Source of the DNA: Hypomesus transpacificus | Lineage: Eukaryota; Chordata; Actinopteri; Osmeriformes; Osmeridae | Reading direction: 5' to 3' | Assembly (NCBI RefSeq): GCF_021917145.1 | Contig: NC_061072.1 | Location: 12,560,687-12,624,686, forward strand | Length of the DNA: 64,000 nucleotides | Shown: positions 18,449 through 30,951 of the stretch, piece by piece | Layout of the letters: each line of letters opens with the position of its first letter | Position numbering within the stretch: position 1 is the first letter of the stretch | Made by a program: the position numbers and the translations under genes | Notes under the pieces: model-generated | Seen by the model: only the letters and a program-made list of their open reading frames with translations | Database searches by the model: none | Told to the model about the DNA's origin: nothing

Positions 18449-20508
18449 TTACACTTTAATCTCCTCTTCCTCATCTGTATAGCTGTAAGATGAGGGTTTT
18501 ATCTTGAGATGGTTGGTTAGTATTTCTTCTACCACATTCATCTTTGGCAGCTGTCCCTTTAGGAGCTCCCCAAGCTCATAATGCTGTGCCAGTACATCTG
18601 TAGCACTCTGAACCCCTCCACTCTCCATCCCCAGCCTCTCCCTGGCTGGATACCCCACCAGGCTGGTGGCAAGCTCTTTAGGGGACACTTGACCGTTCAT
18701 TGACTCTTTCATCCTGGCCTCCGCTTCTTCATCTTCTTCCGTCCAGTCTAGCCCATATGGACTTTTCCTGCTGCCACAGTCATCCCTCAACAGTGAATCC
18801 ACCAATGAGATGGTTGCAGAGTCCATCTCTGAGCCCCCATAGGCAAAGCTAGGCTCTAGCTCCTCCCAGGTGTGGCTTGACTCCAGGTGGATCTTGGGGC
18901 TGTCAATCAAGCCAAAGACCTCGCTCATGAGGGATGGCCCGAGGTCGAACGTGAAGGAGGTGAGTGAGGTGAGTGAGGTCAGGGAAGCAGGTCGGATCAA
19001 GTCAGGGTCCAGTGTCAAATTTGGGGCAGAGCTCACTGACTGGATGGCATCTGTGGCATCAATCATTGAGACACAGTGGACGTCTGGAGAACAGGAAGTA
19101 GAACCTGAGGACTGTTGCCGTTCTGACCGGGAAAGGCGGGGTAGAGTGACAAAGCCAGACTCCAGACCTAGGGAGAAGAGAAGGGGACGATTCAATTCCA
19201 CACACAACATAACATTCAAGCGAATATTACAGGTAAATTCGTTTTATCAAGTTATTGTTTAATTTAATGTAATTATCAGAAGAAAAAGAAAATACACAGT
19301 TGGCTGTGTATTTTCAAAAATTTCAGCAGGGATCATTTCCCATGTAAAATGTGTGTCCAAGAAGTTTGACCCATCAACGTCCAGTCACCTACAGGGGGCA
19401 GTGAACACTAAGCTATCCAGGAGCTGCAGCGTCAGTGTGTTGTGCTGCCAGGGTGCTGACTCTATCAGCCCAGCAGCTGTATGTGTGAACTATGTATCCC
19501 CTCCCAGGCATGTCACCCAAGCCAGGCACTTACATGTCACACAGTCACACACCACTGCTCTCGTGACCTGGGACAGTGTCACACACACACACTAACACAC
19601 AAAGTCACAGCAGGACAGGGAGACATAGGTATTTGAGAGGGACAAACTATCCTACAAGCCCTCAGAAACTGACAGCACACAGACCTGCACCGCCTGTAGC
19701 TCTTCCCTATCACTGAAGACTTGACAGATTGTTAGGAGTGTTGTATGTGAGCCATGGTGATTTATGAGCTGGAGGAAGAGACATCTGTCTTGGGTTCTCT
19801 GTTTGTTGGACTGTGTTTTTACAGCATGTCCTACAGCTGCTACTGTACTGCTTCTTCTCAACAACATCTGAGAAGGGTCAACCAAAACCCTAACCTTTCA
19901 CTGTAAGTATATAATTGTAATGAGGTGAGGTTTCTCTGTACGTGTGTGTATGTGCGTTTGTACTTTAAGTATACATATGTGAACCACATACTCAAGCTTT
20001 TGCCCTGTGTGTTTATGGTCTCTTATAATAGACTTCCCTTACCATAGGAGAACGTGGTCTCGTCTTGTGTCTTTGCAGGGCTGGAGAAGAGTGTTTTGGT
20101 TGGTGATCCCCCATTCAACAGCTCCACATCCAAGCGGGGGAGGGAGATGGCGTTCTTGATGATGGGGGAAATAGGGGGAGGCGGGGGGGAGAGGTCCTTA
20201 GAATCCCCCCGTGGCCTATCGGGGGTCTTCCTAACGTGTCGGAGGGTCCTGGAGAAGAACGCCCCAATTTTATTGTCGGGCGACGTCATTGAATCCGTGT
20301 CTCCATTTCCATTGGCTGTTCCACCGTGGTTGCTAAGGAAGGAGGTGTCTCCAAACACATCCCCGCCGCGGCCGACATGCATGGTGTGACGGAAGTCACC
20401 GAGCGGAGGGCTGATCATGTCCAGGGTCAGGTCACCTTTGAACCGTCGTTTCCCCTGAGACTGGGAGACCAGGCCCTTCAGACCAGACAGCTTTCCTCCC
20501 AGATTCAT
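18449..20508 (-). CDS. cdc42ep1: CDC42 effector protein 1 (Borg5/MSE55)
   Basis: Binds GTP-Cdc42 through a CRIB motif and organises septins and actin (family knowledge). Two coding exons: 20043-20508 and 18449-19167 (GT-AG, split glycine codon); 1185 nt, 394 aa. The CRIB motif is at residues 31-46, with Ile32, Ser33, Pro35, His41, His44 and Gly46 in MISPPLGDFRHTMHVG, followed by the Borg-typical GGDVFGDTSFLSNHGG. Downstream Borg blocks include PISPIIKNAISLPRLD, the GLESGFVTLPRLSRSE block spanning exons, and DLGPSLMSEVFGL. The acidic terminus EEEEIKV matches the family's EDDEVKV-type end. The 5' UTR exon was not located. It converges on sh3bp1, a neighbour in human too. Confidence 0.95.
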
Positions 20509-23500
20509 ACTGGAGCTTACAAGGACAATGGCCTCTAAAAACTATTTTGAGACAATCGTTGAAATGGAGGGTTTTGAATGTTTTATAATGTCACAAGATT
20601 CGGAGTTAAAAAAATTTAAAAGAGTCCAAAGTATGTTCCTGTCTTCCGGGAAGGTTCTTGTCTCTAGACCTTTTGAACTCTTGCGTTTGATCAACGTGTA
20701 TTAGCTTTGTAGTACTGAGAACAATGAGAGCAGGTTTTGGGTCTCCACTCACTAATGAACCACAGAATCTCACAATGGGATATAATCTCATTTGTTGTTA
20801 TCCATATCCAGCTTGATTGGGTCCAGATAAATAGAGGAGAAAACTATGCAGGAGTTCCTGGAAGCAACCAGGCAGTAAGAATGGGGTCAGAAGGAGAGAG
20901 AGTGTTGACTAGATGCTTGCTATGTGTAGTTGTTTACAGCTCTGAGTTTATTAAACATCAGCTCAGAAGTGAGACCAGCCCCAACTGCGAATGTGTCTGG
21001 TTAAAACACTGGAAACATTGATCAACAAAAAGAGTTTGCAGAGTTAAAAAATGTTTAAGTGAACTGGCTGAACTCCGTTGGCTAGAAAGTGTCACAGTCT
21101 GATGTAATTAAGAGCTGATAGGTAGTCTGGTGGGCTCCATCTGGATTATATGGCATATACATAACATTCAGTTATAAAGTAACTAAATCCTTTTTTTTCC
21201 CCAATAGACTTTAGTTGGTTTACAGAATTCCGCGTTCCAAAGTCCAGCGTCCTGGAACCGTGTAAATATAGACCACAAGGTCTGTCCTGTCTGTCCCTGC
21301 TCTGGACTGGAGCCTGGTAAAACCTCCAGTCTGCTTTCTGTCTCAGAAACAGAGCTGGGGAAGGAGGGCTCCGCCTCTCCAAGCTGTGTCCTGTCTGTCT
21401 GGCCTCATGTCCTGACTAAATGAAAGAACATTATTAGCCCTATTAGCAGGGAAAGTAACTTTTATCACAATCTGGTCTGACCAGCAGTAGTTTATAAACC
21501 AAATATGTTTTGGAGGATAAAACAGCATTTAGCCAAAACAGAGAAAGATAGAGAAACTACCCAGATAAGAAAATCACTTAGCTAGCTAGCGATCTCCCAG
21601 TGAGTGAGTCAGCAATGACAGGAGACTAAAAATATATACGTTCTGTATCATTCTTTGCCAAAAGAGTAATGGATTCCCTATTTTAAAATAGGGAATCGAT
21701 GATAGAATAGTGTCCTGACAGGGTCCTGTGGCTGTGTTCAAAGTTCTCTCCACCTCCCACGCACGGTCAGCTAGCTCTACACAAGGTTGCTCCGGCCGAG
21801 CCCTGGACTGGGATTGCGTCAGGTCTGAAACAGCCTTTTAATTAGCTTCTGACCACAGTCCCAGGCCTTCTCTCCTTAACTTCTTCTAACTTTCAGAGGG
21901 CAGGGAAACCACCCACCAGTGAGGGCTTGACTAGGAGTGGTAGACAGACTCTGAGGTGTGACTCTGAAGCTGAGAGGGTGCTAATCTATGGAGAGTGTAA
22001 ACCCAACCCCTATAAACTTTAAACCAGACTTCCTATATAAAATGTTCAAGCTGGAAAGAAAAGAAAGCAAGAAAAACAGATTGCGGTAAGAATCAAAATC
22101 GGGTTTGTGAATTAAGGAGTATGAACTTGTTTTTTTTTCAAACACACTACCTCATATGAAACCTTCAAGTTGAATAAAGTTCCCGATTGGTCAACCATGT
22201 ATTTCTGGGTCGCAGACTAGCTCAGACCCATCCCGGTGTGCTAACAGAAGGGTGTGGGCTCTGTGCCTCTTTAATCCTGATCTAAACACAGGACCTTTGG
22301 CCCACGCCCAGCATGGGTCTGGCTTGTCCCCCTGCACTCATATAGGCCGATACAGAGAAATTGAGAGAACCAGCAAGAGAGAGAAAGATGTGCCTGTAGC
22401 TATAGCTCTTTCCACAGTCCTTCCGACACAGCCTGGTGTTTCAGGTTTATCCAATGATGTAGTATGTATCTCTCTAGTGTCTCTCCCTCTTCGCTGTTCT
22501 CATCCTCTCCTCTCCTCCACCTGATCCGTTGTTTTCAGAGTTAAAATTAATCCAGCGGCCGGCACTCCAGGTTGAGAATGATCCCCAAGATTGAGGAAAG
22601 ACAACATAAATTAAGGTAATACGTTTTAAACATTAATCTGAGCGTCTGTCTGACTCCTTGGAAGGAAAGAAGTGGGATGCCCCTCCGGAGGGGGATGATC
22701 ATGTCCTGGATTATCCCTTAATCTCTAGCCTCTTTTCCTTCCCCCGTTGAGCTGTCTCTCCCTGGGGCTGGGCTGGTTCAGGTCCCCTGGTCTACTGGTT
22801 CTCTGGGCTGGAGGAGCTCTGCATTCAATAGGAATAGTCTGTCTGCTGCTGGAAAGAAAGGTGGGAGAGAAACAAGAGGAGAGAGACATTGTAAAACAGA
22901 GAACGAGATGGGAGAGACAAATGGAGGAGGGATGAAGGCGGTGAGTGAGAGGGAGTGAGGTAAAGGGTGGAGAAAGAAGGAAGGAGATAGATGGTGAGAA
23001 GTCATTGGGTTTCCATTGGACCCTGTTTGCTACCATGTGTCTGTGTGTCAGTAAAGGTTCTGGAGACCAGACAAACCACCATCTAATGGGAGTTGTGTGT
23101 GGACAGATTCCTGGGAGAAACATCACTGATCTCCCCTCCCTTTCTCCCTTCAACCTTCTCCACTCACCCTCTTTCTCTTCTCTCTCTCCCAATTACATCC
23201 ATCATCCAGCCCACATTCTTAGAAGCACATTTGGTTTTGATCTTTTCCATCTCGGCTTCCATCTCTGTAGTGCAACGTACCGTGCTGTTTAACTGTAAAC
23301 TGTGCTGTTGGACCCACTATCCTGTTAGCATCAACTTATCAACGTGCCCTCAATTGTTTCTCCTATAATCTTTTTTTTCTTTTTAACCCAGAATGTACTT
23401 TGTGTGGTAAATAATCCGCTGTTCATTTAGTACCTTTTGCCTCTTCTCTCCCCTCTATACCAAACTTAAACCCTCGTTCATGTCCCACACTCACTAACCC

Positions 23501-23719
23501 AGCTAACCAGGTGAGCAAACATACAAGATAAGGACACAGTTTTTTACTGACCCTTTGACTTTCATTCTAATTGTTCCCCTCTGTGTTCTACTTGAATCCA
23601 AGGAAAACATAACTGTACTTCCTCCTGAGCCAAGGAAATATTTTAAGGCTTCCTCAAATATCCAAACTCCAAAAATCACATTCTCTCTCTCATACATCTA
23701 TTTGCCCTATTTATTTTGC

Positions 23720-23722
<3 letters not shown>
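20509..23722. other. Upstream region of cdc42ep1; no gene recognised
   Basis: Presumably carries the cdc42ep1 promoter and noncoding 5' exon(s), which I could not place. It contains a perfect 26-bp palindrome at 21672-21697. No open frame shows protein-like conservation. Confidence 0.45.
21672..21697. repeat. Perfect 26-bp palindrome
   Basis: Two 13-bp arms, GATTCCCTATTTT and its exact reverse complement, meet with no spacer. It lies about 1.2 kb upstream of the cdc42ep1 start codon. Function unknown. Confidence 0.8.

Positions 23723-23813
<91 letters not shown>
23723..23813. repeat. (CT)n microsatellite
   Basis: About 90 bp of uninterrupted CT dinucleotides in intergenic sequence. Confidence 0.97.
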
Positions 23814-23814
<1 letters not shown>

Positions 23815-26700
23815 CCACCATTAGTTTTTTCTCATATTACTGAGAACACCCTTTGAGGGGTCGAGAAAGGTGTCAGTTGCAACCATTTGGTAATGACAGC
23901 ATGATGAAGCACATAACGTTTCTCTACTGAACTTCATGTGTGGCAAGATCCCACCCCCCACATTCAGCTGTCCCACCCACACTTTCATCTCCACCGACAC
24001 CCTCTCTCACCTTCTCGCACTCACAAACACACACAAACAAACACAAACACACACACATACCACAGTCAGAAGGCCCCCGTCAGGTGTAACGACAAACACT
24101 CAAAATGAGAGTTCACACCTCCCATAAACTGACCTCTTCCTGTTTACGTCAAAGATGCCAAAAGGGCAGTGGGTCACCCAGAAGGAATGTTGGGAGCAGG
24201 TAACATGGCAAAGGATAGCTCCCATTGGATGAAACTCATGTAATGTCCTCACTCTATTTTCCCTGCTTTAGCAATGACCCTCCTGACAAAGGGATGCACT
24301 GTATTGCTGGTTGGCAGCAAGCACCCAGGGCCTTGTACTTCAGTATTATAGAAATACTGTGGGGCTGTTGTTCCAACTTGTTATTGCTACCTTTGCCAAC
24401 CATTAGGATATCTTGTGATAAATGAGATTCTAATGACTGATTCAAGCCAATATAGTCCTGTTTGATTTGGTAATGATAACTCAAAAAGTAAATAATTATA
24501 AAATACATTGAGGTGATAGAATCACTCCAGTGGCATTTCCTAGTAGTGTGTAGATGCCAACAAAAAGTCCAGGGGTTGTATTACGAAACAAATGAGTTGG
24601 CAAAATAAAGAGAGCAATCAATAAAGCATGGTAGCCACAGATCTGCTAGTATTATAGATCATTGTTATCCATTGTACTGAATCAATTAGACGTGTGGCAA
24701 GCTCAGGCCTACAGAACACAGTGCTGTGGAGTAACATTGTTACCACAGCGCCTGCTTCTCTAACAACCCTCATTGATCAGTCTCGAGTTCATCTCTGCTG
24801 ATTGGTGATAATGAGTTTACAGCAAAGCTAACCAACACACCTTCTCATCGGTCCTGTGAAGTTCTAGGCTTTATGAGTGAGTAATTAGGTAAGCATAGAC
24901 ATCCCTCCATTGTTAAGGGCAGCACAGTTCATATTTGGAAGGTTATTAGGTGTTAATAAGTAGGCTTTGGTTTGACAATGAACTATTACACTGTTGTAAA
25001 AAATAGTATTTAAAAGTCAGTTATAATTTTGCTCTTTATAACAATGCTGAAATGGACTCTTCAGATCTAGTTTTCACTATAGCTCTTGTTATATTGAAGA
25101 CATTATTATTGTATAGCCTACTACATAGCTGACCGTGTCCGTTCAAACTACTAGGCAGAACGTATCCGCGATTTCATTTAGGAGCAGTAGGCTTATGAGT
25201 CGCAGTCATGCCAGCATATACTGCGGTCAAGGCAGCCCTAAATATATTTCAGCACCAGCAGGCAACAGATAAAGTTTCATCTGTGAGACATATGTAGGAC
25301 TGTCACAAGCCACTTGTCCCTCAAAACATATGTCAGAGTTACATAGCCATCAAAACGTCCCAGAATCTCAGGCATGCATACTATGATTGTTTGAAAAGCC
25401 TGCTGACTTTATTAGAAAAGCCTATAAGCAAAAGTAAGTAAGGCTACTCAGACATTTAAACCGTAACTACAAACCAAAATGTTAGATGTTAATTTACTTG
25501 ACTACACTACTAACTACACTACTCAAAATGTAATTACGAAAAACGTGATTAATTTCTTTAACATAATAATAAAGAAAAAAAAAACTTACATCGTTAATGG
25601 ACATCAAAAGCTCAAATTCAGATTAGAATCCTTTCTGCACATAATTTGTTGAGTGTGTGGTATGTTGTCTACGGGCTGTAATTAGTCTTCTGCCTTAACC
25701 GGTCCCGCAGCATGGCAATCCCGCTAGTCCTAACTGAAACACTGAAATTAGTTTGAGGGACAGTAGAAAACGAAATGGGCGGACGTTTGCAAAATAGGCT
25801 TGCAGGCGACAAAGAATACCCAGATCAAGAATAGTGGGTGGGGCAANNNNNNNNNNNNNNNNNNNNNNNNNNNNNNNNNNNNNNNNNNNNNNNNNNNNNN
25901 NNNNNNNNNNNNNNNNNNNNNNNNNNNNNNNNNNNNNNNNNNNNNNGCAAACGACAGCAGGCACCTCACTAGATTCACTTATGCGTTAGCCAATGAACTA
26001 GGCAATTTAAAATTTAATTTTGCAGTCTGATAAACCTACCTGTTGAGTTCTAATTATGTTGATTGACCCAAACATAAAGTTAATAGTTATATGATTACTG
26101 TATAACAACCCCAATGTCATTTATTGAGCAGCTATGAGGTTTGTGTGGGGTAGTTATTCATTAAGCCTATACCTGGAAGGTTTGATACCAGCCAACCATT
26201 GGAACCACTATTAGACAACAGAAATCCAGTTCTCACAACATGTTCTATGTGAACAGTTTCCCATGCTGGCCTCACCTACAGGATACAGTCTTATCAACAG
26301 GAACACAGAGGCATCCTCAGCTTGCCTCAAAGACTGATGTTTCTCGAAGTAGTTAACTTTCGCAGGTGGCAAGCGAGAACCATGGAACAACCATCTAACA
26401 CTTCCCCAGACCACACACCAGTATCAATATGTAAATGCCCCCCTCCCCCATGCATACACACACACACACGTGTGTGTGTGTGTAAAACCGCTCCTTCCAG
26501 CCAACACCCTTCCTCATCTACTAAGAGCAGACTCATGTTTTTTCTGTTCACATGAACATAGTTACAGTCCGGATTAATATGTGACAGTATGATGGCAAGT
26601 CAGCATGGACCAATAGGACAGAACCTGTTCACTTATGTTCCAATTTTAAGAAACAGGATGATATACAGGATAGAATGAGAGATAGAAAATTAGAAGTAGA
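23814..26700. other. Intergenic sequence with assembly gap; no gene recognised
   Basis: Nothing coding is supported on either strand. It contains short CA-rich patches at about 24025-24060 and 26455-26485 and a run of 100 N. Confidence 0.45.
25847..25946. other. Assembly gap (100 N)
   Basis: Exactly 100 N, the usual placeholder for a gap of unknown size. Any feature spanning it cannot be assessed, and distances across it are not reliable. Confidence 0.99.
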
Positions 26701-26775
26701 AGAGAGAGAAGAGAGAGAGAGAGAGAGGAGAGAGGAGAGGAGAGAGAGAGAGAGAGGAGGAGAGAGAGAGGAGAG

Positions 26776-26863
<88 letters not shown>

Positions 26864-26868
26864 AGGAA
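26701..26868. repeat. (GA)n-rich purine tract
   Basis: About 170 bp of GAGA/GGAGA purine repeats, imperfect at first and pure at the end. Confidence 0.97.
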
Positions 26869-29800
26869 AGTTTGTCTGAAGGCATGTCTGTAAGATTGTT
26901 GTCAGAGCTGTATATGGTCTGCTCTGTCTTCTGCTGCTACTGCCCACTTGTCTCTTTAACACAGACTGGTATGCATAGAGACTGGCCCAGAGACAGAGCT
27001 AGTAAGACTGGTCTCTGTGGACACCACCGCCCAGAGATGAATCCCCATGCCCAGCCCAGACATGGAACTGAAGTCCCTGGTTTTTGACGTATTTGATGGG
27101 GCTGCAGTCCTGTTTTGGTGCTTCGACCGGCCACATGGGAGTGAATACCTGATCAAGAAACACACACACTGGCCAAACATCCGTCCTGTCAGAGGGATGT
27201 GTTTCCATGTCTGTCTCAACATGAGATTGCATCAAGTTCACTGCTTTTGGTAGAGCAGTTCTCTCTCTTCTCCCTCTCTAGCCTTTTTCTTTTGCTGCCT
27301 TTTCATGATATTACATCTTCCAGTCTCTCTTTTTCTGGTTTGTTTTCTCTTTTTTCTCAGGCTTTCTCTTTATCCCTCTTTTCTGCTCCTCTGTTTCGTC
27401 CCAAGATAAACAGACTCTGTTCTGAGGCATGCCAGCTATTTGCCATTAGAAGTCCACAAAGTTTGGACACTGTTCAGATATGGGTCCCAAAAGGGAGGCA
27501 AGATTACATTTTTAGTCTGCACTCCATCTTTTACTCTTTCAGTCATCTTTCGGTCTGACTGGCTCTCGCTTTGACTGACTTTCATCATATCTCTCTCTCA
27601 CACACACACGTTATCTCTATATGTACCCCTCTTATGTCTCTTATATTAGTCAGAAGTCTTGTGAACACAAACACAGTTTTGACACCCAATGTTGACACCC
27701 TATATTTGACCCGTTGTCCCTTCCATAATACATCAATGTCACAGTTACAGACTGCATATCAATTCCTCATCAGTCTTTGTGTCTGCCCTGAATTTCATCT
27801 GAATATCATCTCATCATATCAGTATGGAGAAACCATTGGTTCTCAGGCCTCAGCTCTGGCTAAACATCTGCTCCATTCTCCAGGGAAAATCCTTCTCTCT
27901 CTCTCTCTCTCTTTCTCTCTGTGTCTGTCTCCCTCTCTCTCACACATACACACACAGGGCAATCATTGAAGCATTCACTCAAACACATAAGGCAACATGC
28001 TCCCAATAATACATTCTTGCTTATCAAGTGTATATTTAGAGTGTAAGTGTGTGTCCAGCTTGCTATGTTCCAACATTGAAATCACTGTCAATCACCCTGC
28101 CAGACAATTTCGGTGCACAGCCTGGCTCAGGTCCAGATGTGAACCTAGCTAACACTGTTTGTATAACAGTGTATCTTTATATGTGTGTTTGTGTACGTCT
28201 GCATGTGTGTCTGTTTCTCTGTCTGCCTGTTCTCTCTCGCCACATTTCTATCCCTCCCTCCCTCCTTCTCTCTGAGCGGCCAGCCTCTTCTTGTGTTCCG
28301 GCCCATCAGGACTGTGTGTGCTGTCTGACCGGCCGGTGACAACCACCACCCTCCTCCATGGGAAGTGACCAACTAGTGAGGTGAGACAAGTCCCTGTCAT
28401 TCCCCTGTGGCCCAGTGAAATAGACACACACACACACACTTTGTGTTTAGACTAGGCCACCATTGCTATGTGGAGATAGAGATCACTGTTTGGCTTTCTG
28501 AGCACGATGAAGGGGTAATTACCCTGTAACCATGTATCCAGAGGAAAAACAACTACCAACAACCAAGAAGGAAGGTGAGTGAGAAATAACAAGTAAAAGT
28601 CGACAAAATGGAAGAGACATTTTGAAAAGGAGAGAAAGGAGGCAATGGGCTGGTACTCGGCTTTCTCCAGTGGACTCACTACATGTTTTTATTTTGTAAG
28701 TTATGTTTCCCTGTGTGTGTGTGCTTCCAACACCCCCCCCCCCCCTTCCTCGACTTTCTTGTAGCACAAGAGGGTGTTTTCAGACATGTGACAGTTTTGG
28801 TCTGGTCTTTTAACTGTTATGGCCCTGCCAGTAACATGGTTCTGGTCCTGGTCTTTGTTACTGTGTACTGGTGTGTTGTCACCAGTTCTCCCTAGTGTCT
28901 GAACAGGGCAGCTCACATTACAAAGACCTATGGCTGAGCGAACGGAGTAAGGAAAACAAGAGAGGTGAGGAGAGGAAGTCAAGGAGAAGTGAACTTTTCA
29001 AAAAAGGTTAATATGAAATATACGGAGATGGAAGGAGAAGGATGTGGGGTGTTCCAGGCTAGAGGAACAGGATTGGATTTTCCCAGACACAAAAAAGGAT
29101 GACTTTCCAGGAATTCTGCATAGAAAGTAATATCCTCCAGACATAATAAAGTTATTTCCATCAAGATAAAGTTTGGGGATTTAGTATGCCAACAGTACCA
29201 GTAATTATTTTCTTGATGGTTAGCTAGAATTATTCCAAAATGAATCCAAGGGCTCCCCTCACAAATGTAACCTTGGATTTAATAGCAAGGTCAAACAGAC
29301 TTACTTTGTGTTGTATGCGTGTATTAAACTGAATGAAATCATGCTTCTCACATCACTTAAAAACTCACTTAAATGCAGCACTTAATTAAGGGTAGTAACA
29401 GGTCATGCATTGTACAGTCAGTATTTATCGTTCCCCCAGTTGCAGGGCCTTAGTCCTCCAAGGTTGCTAGGAGCTGCTGTTCAGAGGCCCAGACTAACAT
29501 GACTCCTGGAATAACAGCAGCTACTGTGTTGGTTGGAAGACTGGAGCAAAGCTGTCTAGTGAATCCTGTCCTGGACACAGGTGCACATTTTCCTGGAGTA
29601 AGATATACACTGCAGTCTCTTGGAAGGAGAAAATCCTAAATGTCTTGTTTTCATGAAGTCTGACCATGGTAGAAGGTCCTACAGTAACTACCAGCATAAA
29701 AGAGTGTGAGAGCTATGGCGAGAGACAAGGAGTGAGACTTCATTTCTTTGGCATGGAAGATTTGCTCCCTGTTTTTCCTTAAACATTTTTGTAATGGAGC

Positions 29801-29963
29801 ATTAAGAGACCCGGAAAACCAGTCAGGCAGCTAGCCTGTCTGTCTGTAAGACGGTAATACAGCGTATCAACCAGCCAATTAGTTTGTCAACCAGATAGGG
29901 ATCAATCCAGTCAATGATCCAGCCTGTCATTTTCAGTTGGTCAGTTTTTCTTCTAGTCTGTAG
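26869..29963. other. Intergenic; no gene recognised
   Basis: Contains short CT- and CA-type simple repeats (about 27893-27955 and 28428-28440) and a poly-C tract at about 28732-28745. ORFs are short and compositionally driven. No exon or RNA gene is supported. Confidence 0.45.
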
Positions 29964-30951
29964 CAGGAGAGGTGGGTGGAGGAACACAGAGGAGTCAGGA
30001 GAGGAGGGTGGAGGAACACAGAGGAGTCAGGAGAGGAGGGTGGAGGAACACAGAGGAGTCAGGAGAGGAGGGTGGAGGAACACAGAGGAGTCAGGAGAGG
30101 AGGGTGGAGGAACAGAGGAGTCAGGAAAGGAGGGTGGAGGAACAGAGGAGTCAGGAGAGGAGGGTGGAGGAACACAGAGGAGTCAAGAGAGAAGGGTGGA
30201 GGAACACAGAGGAGTCAGGAGAGGAGGGTGGAGGAACACAGAGGAGTCAGGAGAGAAGGGTGGAGGAACACAGAGGAGTCAGGAGAGGAGGGTGGAGGAA
30301 CAGAGAGGAGTCAGGAGAGAAGGGTGGAGGAACACAGAGGAGTCAGGAGAGGAGGGTGGAGGAACAGAGAGGAGTCAGGAGAGGAGGGTGGAGGAACAGA
30401 GGAGTCAGGAGAGAAGGGTGGAGGAACACAGAGGAGTCAGGAGAGGAGGGTGGAGGAACAGAGGAGTCAGGAGAGGAGGGTGGAGGAACAGAGGAGTCAG
30501 GAGAGGAGGGTGGAGGAACACAGAGGAGTCAGGAGAGGAGGGTGGAGGAACACAGAGGAGTCAGGAGAGGAGGGTGGAGGAACAGAGGAGTCAGGAGAGG
30601 AGGGTGGAGGAACACAGAGGAGTCAGGAGAGGAGGGTGGAGGAACACAGAGGAGTCAGGAGAGGAGGGTGGAGGAACAGAGAGGAGTCAGGAGAGGAGGG
30701 TGGAGGAACAGAGGAGTCAGGAGAGGAGGGTGGAGGAACACAGAGGAGTCAGGAGAGGAGGGTGGAGGAACACAGAGGAGTCAGGAGAGGAGGGTGGAGG
30801 AACAGAGGAGTCAGGAGAGGAGGGTGGAGGAACAGAGGAGTCAGGAGAGGAGGGTGGAGGAACACAGAGGAGTCAGGAGAGGAGGGTGGAGGAACAGAGA
30901 GGAGTCAGGAGAGGAGGGTGGAGGAACAGAGAGGAGTCAGGAGAGGAGGGG
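29964..30951. repeat. Minisatellite of 30/32-bp units, about 32 copies
   Basis: A tandem array whose unit reads roughly GGTGGAGGAACACAGAGG followed by AGTCAGGAGAGGAG. Units come in 32-bp forms (with AACACAGAGG or AACAGAGAGG) and a 30-bp form (AACAGAGG), mixed along the array. A few units carry AGAGAAGG or AGGAAAGG substitutions. The strand is strongly purine-rich with closely spaced GG/GGG runs. No stop codon occurs in any plus-strand frame of the unit, so three overlapping long ORFs arise trivially. Confidence 0.97.

Noticed and set aside
22725-23368. Possible gene in overlapping ORFs of 115-155 codons
   Set aside because: Composition is Ser/Pro- or Arg/Glu-rich from CT/GA-rich DNA, on both strands at once. 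No splice-linked conserved domain.
29964-30951. CRISPR-like array
   Set aside because: Units are directly adjacent without unique spacers, and the genome is a vertebrate.
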